Of a DNA stretch of 64,000 nt, positions 57,105 to 64,000 are shown piece after piece. How positions within the stretch are numbered: position 1 is the first letter of the stretch; each line of letters starts with the position of its first letter. This DNA comes from Halopseudomonas litoralis (lineage in GTDB: Bacteria > Pseudomonadota > Gammaproteobacteria > Pseudomonadales > Pseudomonadaceae): positions 372,001 to 436,000 of the forward strand of contig NZ_LT629748.1 of the NCBI RefSeq assembly GCF_900105005.1, written 5' to 3'. The position numbers were made by a program, and so were the translations under genes. The notes beneath the pieces were generated by a model. It was not told the origin of the DNA. It did no database searches and saw only the letters and a program-made list of their open reading frames with translations.

Positions 57105-57896
57105 ATGACTGATTTTACTTCCTGTACCGTGGCCGTCAGCTGCTTGCTACCCGAATTGGAGCAGCCGGCGCGGTTGTTGGCGACACGCTTGCAGCTGCCG
57201 CTGCAGACCGTTGACATCAATACCGCCGCCGCCGAGCTATTGCTGTGTGTCGGCAGCGATGGTCTAAGCCTGCAGGCCACCGGCTCAGGCGCCCCGGGTG
57301 CGGTGCGGGTAGACTTTGTCGAAGGTGCATTGGCGCACCGGCGGCAATTCGGTGGGGGCACCGGGCAGATGGTGGCCAAGGCAGTCGGTCTGCGGGGCGC
57401 AATCCGGCCGACAGTGCTGGACGCGACTGCTGGGCTGGGACGGGATGCCTTTGTACTGGCGGCACTGGGTTGTGAGGTCACGCTGATCGAGCGCCAGCCG
57501 GTCATTGCTGCGCTGCTGGACGATGGCCTGCAACGCGCCCGACAGGCCGGCGGGGAGGTGGCTGAGATCGCCGAGCGGATGCATCTGCTGCATGCCGACG
57601 CCATTGAAGCCATGGACCGCTGGTCGGCTGAGGCGCCGCAGGTGATTCATCTGGACCCGATGTTTCCGCACCGTGAGAAGTCGGCGCTGGTCAAAAAGGA
57701 AATGCGCCTGTTTCGCCCGCTGGCGGGGGATGATCTGGACGCACCCGCGCTGCTGGCCGCGGCCCTGCATCTGGCCAGCCACCGGGTCGCTGTCAAACGC
57801 CCGCGCAAGGCCCCGGCCATCGACGGCCCACCACCCAGCGCGCAGCTCAGCGGCCAGTCCAGCCGCTACGATATCTACGGCAAGAAGAAGCTCTAG
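57105..57896 (+). CDS. rsmJ: 16S rRNA (guanine-1516-N2)-methyltransferase RsmJ
   Basis: It methylates G1516 of 16S rRNA. The 263-residue SAM-dependent enzyme has [19 protein letters not shown] (SAM site), [18 protein letters not shown] and the family motif [19 protein letters not shown]. The end [12 protein letters not shown] and [12 protein letters not shown] is typical. Its TAG stop abuts the plsB stop directly. Confidence 0.95.
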   Translation: MTDFTSCTVAVSCLLPELEQPARLLATRLQLPLQTVDINTAAAELLLCVGSDGLSLQATGSGAPGAVRVDFVEGALAHRRQFGGGTGQMVAKAVGLRGAIRPTVLDATAGLGRDAFVLAALGCEVTLIERQPVIAALLDDGLQRARQAGGEVAEIAERMHLLHADAIEAMDRWSAEAPQVIHLDPMFPHREKSALVKKEMRLFRPLAGDDLDAPALLAAALHLASHRVAVKRPRKAPAIDGPPPSAQLSGQSSRYDIYGKKKL

Positions 57897-60365
57897 CTAC
57901 CCCGCGCTGCGCGCCACCTGCCGTATCGATAGGCGGATTTCGGCGCTGAGTACCCGTTTGGCGGTGTTTTCGGCGATGTCTTCCAGCTCCGGCTGATAAT
58001 GCAGCCGACCCTGGGCGTCGCTGCTCAATACCTCGAAAGCCTGCAGTCGCTGGATGAATTGGCGGAACAGGGTCTTGTCGAAGAACTCCGGCGCATTGAG
58101 TCCATGCAGGATCGACAGACGCTGGGCCATGACAGTGCACAGGCCCTCCAGCTGTTCGGCAGTGAGGCTGCCGTTGGGGTTGTTCAGCAGCAGCGCGGCG
58201 GCCATGTAGAAGCGCTCCAGCATCTGAATGATGCTGCGCGCCAGCAGAGTGAGCAGAACGAACTCAACGGAGGCGGTATCCGGACGGTGGATCTGGCCAT
58301 TCTCCTCACGCAGCAATCCCCGGCCGATCAGGCCGTCAACATAGCGGTTGATGATCTCCGGCAACTGTTCTTCGCGCCAGTGCAGAAACAGCTCGCCCTG
58401 CAGGTAGGGATAAAGCGCACTGACCAGGCGCACGATCTGTTCGCGATTCATGCGTGCATTGTTCAGGAACAGACTGGCGATCAGGGCCGGCAGCGCCACC
58501 AGATGCAGAATGTTGTTGCGATACCATGTCATCAACACAGCCTGGGAATCGTCGAGGAACAGAATTTCGCCCAGCGCATCGGACTGGCGACCAATCATGC
58601 CCATGGACTCCACATGACCGATCTGCCCGGCACCGCTGAGCCCTGGCAGGGTGGTATCTTCGCTGTAGGGCACATCATTCAGCAGACCGGTGAAGGTGTC
58701 CAGGATGCGAGCCAGGGTTGCTTCATCCAACGCCATTCGGCGGGTGGACAGCATGGCCAGAGCGACCAGGTTGACCGGGTTGGCATCAGCGGCAGCATTG
58801 ATTGCGCCGCCCAGAGTACGCGCCAGTTGCCGGGTTGCTTCAGGTAGCCAGTCTGGTTTGAATTCCGGCTCTCCGAGCTGGCTTCGCCATTCGGGTTGCT
58901 GCTCATCGAGGAAGTCATTCAGCGCCACCGGCGTGCCGAAGTTCACCGCCACTTCACCGAACCGCAGCTTCAGCGCCGACAGTACCCGAAACATATCGAA
59001 GAAGGACTCCTTCTTCTTCTCCTTGCCGCGCAGCTCGCCGAGATAGGTGCGACCTTCCAGTACCCGCTCATAGCCGATATACACAGGCATGAACACAATA
59101 GGCCGCCGCGATGAGCGCAGGTAGCTGCGCAGGGTGATGGCCAACATACCGGTCTTGGGATCAAGCAGTCGACCGGTACGCGAGCGTCCGCCCTCGATGA
59201 AATACTCGACCGGAAAGCCGCGGCTGAACAGGGTATGCAGGTATTCATTGAACACGGCGGTATACAGCTGGTTGCCGCGGAAGCTGCGACGCATGAAGAA
59301 GGCGCCGCCGCGGCGCAGAATACTGCCCACCACTGGCATGTTCAGGTTGATACCGGCGGCGATGTGCGGTGGCGTGAGGCTGTTGCGAAACAGCAGGTAG
59401 GACAGCAACAGGTAGTCGATATGACTGCGGTGGCAGGGCACATAGATGATCTCGTTGCCACGAGCGATATCCTGAACGTTGTCCAGATTGTTGACCTTGA
59501 CCCCGTCATACAGCTTGTTCCAGAACCAGGAAAGAATGACTTCGAGAAAACGGATGATGGTGTAGGTGAAGTCGGAGGCGATTTCATTGGCATAGCGTGC
59601 GGCGCGCTGGCGGGCGCGCTCTTCAGTTATATTCTGCTCGGTCGCCTCGCGGGCGATGGCTGCACGCACCTGTGGGCCATGCATCAGTCCTTTCAGCAGG
59701 GTGCGGCGATGGGACAGATCGGGGCCGACCACGGCGCCGCGTTGCTGTCTGAAATGTACCCGCAACAAACGGTTGACCTTGCGCAGGTTACGGCTGTGCC
59801 CGAGATTCTCGTCGGTCAGTTCGCGCAGAGACAGCGGCTGGCCGAAGCTGACGCGGATCTTGCGACCATGCAGCAGAATAGCAAAGAGCTTGCGCAGCTT
59901 GCCTCCGACACCCCAGTTGTGCGCGAACAGCAGCTTCAATGGTGAGGATTCGACATCCGGCGACTGCCCCCAGAACACGCTGACCGGCACCACTTTCACA
60001 TCCGGCGTTACCTGCAGTTCGACGGCGGTGAGCGCCCGCAGCAGACGCGGGGAGCGTTTGCGCGGGTCAGCGCGACCGCTCCAGACAAGCTCGCTGGTGA
60101 GATGGAAATAAGCTACATCTTCTTCGAGCGTGCCGCCCGGCGGCATGACCGGGCGTGGCAGGCCGATGCGGGCACATTCACGGTCCAGTACCAGCAGATC
60201 GGAGAAGGAGCGACCGGGCAATACATAGAGAATGGGCGCGGGGCTGGCCGGGGCTATTCTGGTCAGCGGATCGCCAATGCTCTCCGAGCGGGCCCACAGA
60301 TACAGCAGGCGGCGCATAAGGCCGAAACGCACGCGACTGAACAGTGAGGGCTTTGTTGATGGCAT
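57897..60365 (-). CDS. plsB: Glycerol-3-phosphate 1-O-acyltransferase
   Basis: It starts phospholipid synthesis by acylating sn-glycerol 3-phosphate at position 1 at the inner membrane. The 822-residue protein has the acyltransferase motifs [13 protein letters not shown] (HX4D), [24 protein letters not shown] and the [12 protein letters not shown] segment. The length fits PlsB (about 807 in E. coli). ATG 60365 opens [15 protein letters not shown]. It is divergent from the ABC transporter and ends without any gap to rsmJ. Confidence 0.97.
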   Translation of the reverse strand: MPSTKPSLFSRVRFGLMRRLLYLWARSESIGDPLTRIAPASPAPILYVLPGRSFSDLLVLDRECARIGLPRPVMPPGGTLEEDVAYFHLTSELVWSGRADPRKRSPRLLRALTAVELQVTPDVKVVPVSVFWGQSPDVESSPLKLLFAHNWGVGGKLRKLFAILLHGRKIRVSFGQPLSLRELTDENLGHSRNLRKVNRLLRVHFRQQRGAVVGPDLSHRRTLLKGLMHGPQVRAAIAREATEQNITEERARQRAARYANEIASDFTYTIIRFLEVILSWFWNKLYDGVKVNNLDNVQDIARGNEIIYVPCHRSHIDYLLLSYLLFRNSLTPPHIAAGINLNMPVVGSILRRGGAFFMRRSFRGNQLYTAVFNEYLHTLFSRGFPVEYFIEGGRSRTGRLLDPKTGMLAITLRSYLRSSRRPIVFMPVYIGYERVLEGRTYLGELRGKEKKKESFFDMFRVLSALKLRFGEVAVNFGTPVALNDFLDEQQPEWRSQLGEPEFKPDWLPEATRQLARTLGGAINAAADANPVNLVALAMLSTRRMALDEATLARILDTFTGLLNDVPYSEDTTLPGLSGAGQIGHVESMGMIGRQSDALGEILFLDDSQAVLMTWYRNNILHLVALPALIASLFLNNARMNREQIVRLVSALYPYLQGELFLHWREEQLPEIINRYVDGLIGRGLLREENGQIHRPDTASVEFVLLTLLARSIIQMLERFYMAAALLLNNPNGSLTAEQLEGLCTVMAQRLSILHGLNAPEFFDKTLFRQFIQRLQAFEVLSSDAQGRLHYQPELEDIAENTAKRVLSAEIRLSIRQVARSAG

Positions 60366-60646
60366 GGGTAATCTCTGAGATGGCAGGCAACGACCAGGCG
60401 ATTCTACCGTTTTTCAATACTCTGTTACATTCGGTGGCGCATAACAGGGTATTGAAACGCTGCGGCAGTATTCCCATATCGGTTACTCGGCACGATTTCA
60501 TTTGTGCTGAAGATGTAGCGCTATCCGCGGAACAAGTGCAGGCCTGGAATGTCCTTTTCCCGTGCGGTAGTAATCAATGTATCCTTGCGCTTTGTGGTGC
60601 CCGCCTGATTGCGGCGCGCCAGTATTCTGGGGAAATGGAAGAGGCC

Positions 60647-61576
60647 ATGATAAAGATAAACAGCCTGACCAAACGCTTTGGCGAGCATGTCGCCGTGGAC
60701 AATTTGTCCTTTGACGTAAAACCGGGGGAAGTTCTGGGATTTCTCGGCCCCAATGGCGCCGGCAAGTCCACTACCATGAAGATGCTTACCGGCTTCCTGA
60801 CGCCGGACGGTGGCAGTGCTTCTGTCTGTGGGTTCGATATCCGCACGCAGATTCTGCAGGCCCAGCAGCAGATGGGTTATCTGCCCGAAGGCGCCCCCTG
60901 TTACGGCGATATGCGGGTGAAGGGTTTTCTCGAATTCATTGCCGAGGTGCGCGGTTTGCGCGGCGCCGACAGGCAGCGCCACGTGGCGCGCGCGGTCGAG
61001 CAGGTTGAGCTGCAAGCGGTGCTTGGCCAGACCATCGATACGCTGTCCAAGGGATTCAAGCGCCGGGTCGGTCTGGCCCAGGCGATTCTGCATGATCCGC
61101 AGGTGCTGATTCTCGATGAGCCTACCGACGGCCTGGACCCGAACCAGAAGCATCAGGTGCGTAACCTGATTCAGCAGCTGGCCAGCGGCAGCAACAAGAT
61201 AGTGGTCATCTCCACGCATATTCTCGAAGAGGTCAGTGCGGTGTGCAGCCGGACGGTGGTGATTTCCCGTGGTCGTCTGCTCGCCGATGGCACACCCGAG
61301 GAGCTGGAAGCCCGTTCCACTTATCATCAGGCAGTGACGGTGCTGCTGCAACAGCCGGTGGACAGTCAGCCGCTGTTGGCGCTGCCAGGCGTGAAGGCAG
61401 TTGAAGTCGCACGCGAGGGGCATCAGCTGACGGTCATCGCCGAGCCGGGTGCGGTGATCTTCCCGGCGATTGGCGAATACGCTCGTCAGCAGCAATGGCA
61501 GGTAAAGGAATTGTCGGTCGAGCGTGGACGTCTGGATGATGTCTTCCGCCGCCTGACTGCGGAGGAGGCCGCATGA
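60647..61576 (+). CDS. ABC transporter ATP-binding protein (Gld-type)
   Basis: This 309-residue ATPase has Walker A GPNGAGKSTTMKM, the Q-loop region MGYLPEGAPCY, signature LSKGFKRRVGLA, Walker B VLILDEPTDGLDPNQ and the STHILEEV switch His. It is the first of three genes matching the GldA-GldF-GldG set. The set is known from Bacteroidetes gliding but is also widespread in Pseudomonas without gliding; the substrate is unknown. ATG 60647 follows GGAAGAGG; the longer open frame from 60344 is not supported. Confidence 0.93.
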   Translation: MIKINSLTKRFGEHVAVDNLSFDVKPGEVLGFLGPNGAGKSTTMKMLTGFLTPDGGSASVCGFDIRTQILQAQQQMGYLPEGAPCYGDMRVKGFLEFIAEVRGLRGADRQRHVARAVEQVELQAVLGQTIDTLSKGFKRRVGLAQAILHDPQVLILDEPTDGLDPNQKHQVRNLIQQLASGSNKIVVISTHILEEVSAVCSRTVVISRGRLLADGTPEELEARSTYHQAVTVLLQQPVDSQPLLALPGVKAVEVAREGHQLTVIAEPGAVIFPAIGEYARQQQWQVKELSVERGRLDDVFRRLTAEEAA

Positions 61577-62307
61577 AAAGTCTTGGCGTGATCTTCAAAC
61601 GTGAGCTGGGCAGCTATTTTGCCACTCCGCTGGCGTATATCTTCATCGTGATCTTTCTGGTGCTGTCCGCGGTGTTCACCTTCTACCTGGGTGGCTTCTA
61701 TGAGGGCGGGCAGGCGGATCTGATCCCGTTCTTCAACTTCCATCCCTGGCTGTATCTGTTTCTGGTACCCGCGGTGGCCATGCGGCTGTGGGCCGAGGAG
61801 CGCAAGTCCGGCACCATCGAGTTGCTGATGACACTGCCGGTATCGCGTACCGACATGGTGCTGGGCAAGTTCCTGGCCGCCTGGGTATTCGTCGGTATCG
61901 CCCTGGTGCTGACGTTTCCGATCATCATCACCGTCAACTACCTGGGTTCGCCGGATAACGGCGCGATCTTTACCGGGTATCTGGGCAGCTGGCTGCTGGC
62001 CGGCGGTTATCTGGCCATCGGCTCGTGCATGTCGGCCCTGACCAAGAATCAGGTGATCGCCTTCATTCTCAGCGTGGTGGCCTGTTTCGTGTTCATTGTC
62101 AGCGGCTTCCCGCTGGTACTGGATCTGTTCAGCGGCTGGTCACCCCAGTGGCTGCTGGATGCGATTGCCTCGCTCAGCTTCCTGATTCGCTTCGATGCCA
62201 TCAGCAAAGGCGTGCTGGATCTGCGTGACCTGCTGTATTTCATATCGCTGATGGCCGTCTGGCTGTTTGCCACCGCGATTGTCATCGACCTGAAAAAGGC
62301 CGATTGA
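61573..62307 (+). CDS. ABC transporter permease (GldF-like)
   Basis: The 244-residue ABC-2 type permease has about six transmembrane helices and the family stretch WAEERKSGTIELLMTLPVSRTDMVLGKFLAAW. It starts in an ATGA overlap with the ATPase gene and ends 17 bases before the GldG-like gene, so the three form one operon. Confidence 0.92.
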   Translation: MKSLGVIFKRELGSYFATPLAYIFIVIFLVLSAVFTFYLGGFYEGGQADLIPFFNFHPWLYLFLVPAVAMRLWAEERKSGTIELLMTLPVSRTDMVLGKFLAAWVFVGIALVLTFPIIITVNYLGSPDNGAIFTGYLGSWLLAGGYLAIGSCMSALTKNQVIAFILSVVACFVFIVSGFPLVLDLFSGWSPQWLLDAIASLSFLIRFDAISKGVLDLRDLLYFISLMAVWLFATAIVIDLKKAD

Positions 62308-62324
62308 GGCAAGGGAGAACAACA

Positions 62325-64000
62325 ATGAAACGATTGATGTATTCAGGTACCGGCCTGCTGGTACTGCTGCTGGCCTTCATCGCCTTCAATATGGCTACCG
62401 GGGTATTGTTGCCGGGCGCCCGGCTGGATCTGACCGAACAGAAGCTGTTTACCATCTCCGATGGCACGCGGGACATTCTCGAAGAGCTGGACGAGCCGAT
62501 AACCCTGTATTTCTTCTTCTCCGACCGGGCCAGCAAGGACATGGTCGTGCTGCGCAATTATGCCCGCCGGGTGGAGGAAATGCTGCGCGAGTACGAGCGC
62601 GTCGCCGACGGCAAGCTGAAGCTGCAGATCATTGATCCGCAACCCTTCTCCGAAGCCGAAGATCGGGCCGCCGAATTCGGCCTGCAGGCCGTGCCGCTGA
62701 CCCAGAGCGGAGATCAGCTGTACTTCGGCCTGGCCGGTACCAATCAGCTGGCTCAGCGTGAAACTATTCCTTTCTTTGCCCTGGAGCAGGAAGGCCTGTT
62801 GGAGTATGAGCTGAGCCGGCTGATCAACAGTCTGGCCCACCCGGAAAAACCGCAGATCGGTTTGATGGCCGGCCTGCCCATGACCGGTGGTATGAACCCG
62901 ATGACCGGGCAGCCCGGCGCGCCCTGGATGGCGTTCGAGCAGATGCAGCAGATGTTCGACGTGCAGAATCTGGACAGTGATATTGATAGCGTACCCGAAG
63001 AGATCGACGTGCTGCTGCTGGTGCATCCCAAGGCGCTGAGCGAGGCAGCGTTGTTCGCCGTCGACCAGTTCGTGCTGCGCGGTGGCAAGTTGCTGGCCTT
63101 CATCGACCCGCTCGCCGAATCCGACCAGAGCATGGAGGCCATGATGGAAGGCATGGCCGATGGCAAAGCCTCCGATCTCGGCCCGCTGCTGGCCGCCTGG
63201 GGTGTGCAGTACAACCCCGAGCAGGTGGTGGTGGATGCGCGTCTGGGTATGTCGGTGAGCCGTGGTCAGGGGCAACTGCCGGCACGGCACATCGGCTGGC
63301 TCGAGGTCGAACCGCAGTTCATGAGCAAGGACGACACTGTTACCGCGCCGCTGCAATTGCTGACCGTTGCCACAGCGGGTGCGCTGCAGCCGATGGCCGA
63401 TGCGTCAACTTCATTCATGCCGTTGTTGTCCAGTTCGGCCAACAGTGCTCTGGTGCCCAGCAGTCGTTTCAGTGGCATGCAGGATCCTGAAGTGCTGCTT
63501 AACGGCTTCCAGGCAGATGATCAGGTCTACCACTTTGCCGCACGTCTGCAGGGGCCGGCGCAGACTGCGTACCCGGATGGGTTGGAAAGCCGTGAGCCTG
63601 CATTGACCGAGTCGGACAACATCAACGTATTAGTGATCGCCGATACGGACATGCTGACCGACCGCATGTGGGTGCAGGTGCAGGACTTCTACGGCCAGCG
63701 CATTCCCCAGCCCTGGGCGGATAACGGTGGGCTGCTGATCAATGCGCTGGATAACCTGTCCGGCTCCGAAGCGCTGATCAGTGTGCGCTCACGCGGTGAT
63801 TTCAGTCGCCCGTTTACTGTGGTGGAGGATCTGCAACGCAAGGCGGAGCGGCGTTATCGCGCCAGTGAGCAACGTCTGCAGCAGCAACTGGAACAGACCG
63901 AACAACGCCTGCGTGAACTGCAGCAGGGCCAGGATCCAACTCAATTGACTGAGCTGAGCGCCGAGCAGGAAGCGGCGATTCAGGGTTTTCTCGACGAGAA
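62325..64000 (+). CDS. GldG-like ABC transporter accessory protein (3' end outside window)
   Basis: The frame starts at ATG 62325 after AGGGAGA and is open to the end of the window (about 558 codons seen). An N-terminal helix (GLLVLLLAFIAFNMATG) anchors a large periplasmic domain beginning LDLTEQKLFTISDGTRDIL, typical of GldG/DUF4350-like proteins. EEIDVLLLVHPKALSEAALFAV and GGKLLAFIDP resemble the family core. The last part is a coiled coil (RRYRASEQRLQQQLEQTEQR). A C-terminal membrane helix would be expected beyond the window. Confidence 0.9.
   Translation, partial: MKRLMYSGTGLLVLLLAFIAFNMATGVLLPGARLDLTEQKLFTISDGTRDILEELDEPITLYFFFSDRASKDMVVLRNYARRVEEMLREYERVADGKLKLQIIDPQPFSEAEDRAAEFGLQAVPLTQSGDQLYFGLAGTNQLAQRETIPFFALEQEGLLEYELSRLINSLAHPEKPQIGLMAGLPMTGGMNPMTGQPGAPWMAFEQMQQMFDVQNLDSDIDSVPEEIDVLLLVHPKALSEAALFAVDQFVLRGGKLLAFIDPLAESDQSMEAMMEGMADGKASDLGPLLAAWGVQYNPEQVVVDARLGMSVSRGQGQLPARHIGWLEVEPQFMSKDDTVTAPLQLLTVATAGALQPMADASTSFMPLLSSSANSALVPSSRFSGMQDPEVLLNGFQADDQVYHFAARLQGPAQTAYPDGLESREPALTESDNINVLVIADTDMLTDRMWVQVQDFYGQRIPQPWADNGGLLINALDNLSGSEALISVRSRGDFSRPFTVVEDLQRKAERRYRASEQRLQQQLEQTEQRLRELQQGQDPTQLTELSAEQEAAIQGFLDE

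Noticed and set aside
60344..60646. Extension of the ABC ATPase upstream of 60647
   Set aside because: ABC ATPases start a few residues before the KINSLTKRFG strand; the upstream part is unlike any domain and lies in the divergent promoter region with plsB.

Overview
The window is chromosomal DNA from a gammaproteobacterium of the Pseudomonadaceae. The DNA is GC-rich, and many blocks match Pseudomonas gene order: xerD-dsbC-hom-thrC, yaeQ-recJ-prfB-lysS, ygfZ/sdhE-ygfX/nadB, algU-mucABCD, lepA-lepB-rnc-era-recO-pdxJ-acpS, gacS/cysM-rlmD-relA-mazG, and adk-tsaB-(small protein)-DUF72-rsmJ/plsB-ABC transporter. Protein wording is close to Pseudomonas, but the extra cytochrome oxidase, the short OpgH and the repeats suggest a divergent lineage such as the Halopseudomonas (P. 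pertucinogena) group. That placement is inference. Nearly all of the window is coding. No rRNA, tRNA, CRISPR array, prophage or insertion sequence was seen.

Layout. 1-1925: end of a short-chain dehydrogenase gene, a SnoaL-like protein and a hotdog thioesterase. 2015-6531: xerD, dsbC, hom and thrC. 6532-6928: non-coding, with degenerate palindromic repeats. 6929-20383: an accessory-looking block holding a cytochrome c oxidase cluster (HemJ/CopD-like protein, DUF2231 protein, subunit II, a fused subunit I+III, a small membrane protein, CtaG, ExoD), osmoregulated periplasmic glucan genes opgG-opgH with a small coupled gene between them, an MgtC-family protein, and the divergent pair fhpR/hmp for nitric oxide detoxification with a clear sigma-54/NorR-type control region. 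20538-25593: yaeQ, recJ, prfB (with its programmed +1 frameshift) and lysS. 25594-26091: non-coding, with two large hairpin repeats sharing one core in opposite orientations. 26092-33121: a QEGLA metalloprotease-like protein, a small membrane protein, ung, an enoyl-CoA hydratase, a nitronate-monooxygenase-like protein, an HDOD protein, ygfZ, sdhE and ygfX. 33090-39032: nadB and the algU-mucABCD envelope-stress operon. 39189-45813: the lepA to acpS operon. 45802-57027: gacS, cysM, rlmD, relA, mazG, adk, tsaB, a small protein and a DUF72 protein. 57105-64000: rsmJ, plsB and a Gld-type ABC transporter cut by the right edge.

How the parts fit. The window is rich in stress and global regulation: AlgU/MucABCD (envelope stress), GacS (GacA/Rsm cascade), RelA ((p)ppGpp), FhpR/Hmp (nitrosative stress) and OpgGH (osmoprotection). 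These sit among housekeeping genes for threonine synthesis, translation, DNA repair, NAD and pyridoxal phosphate synthesis, lipid synthesis and protein secretion. Many genes overlap by 1-4 bases (ATGA, TAATG or TAGTG junctions), which indicates tight translational coupling.
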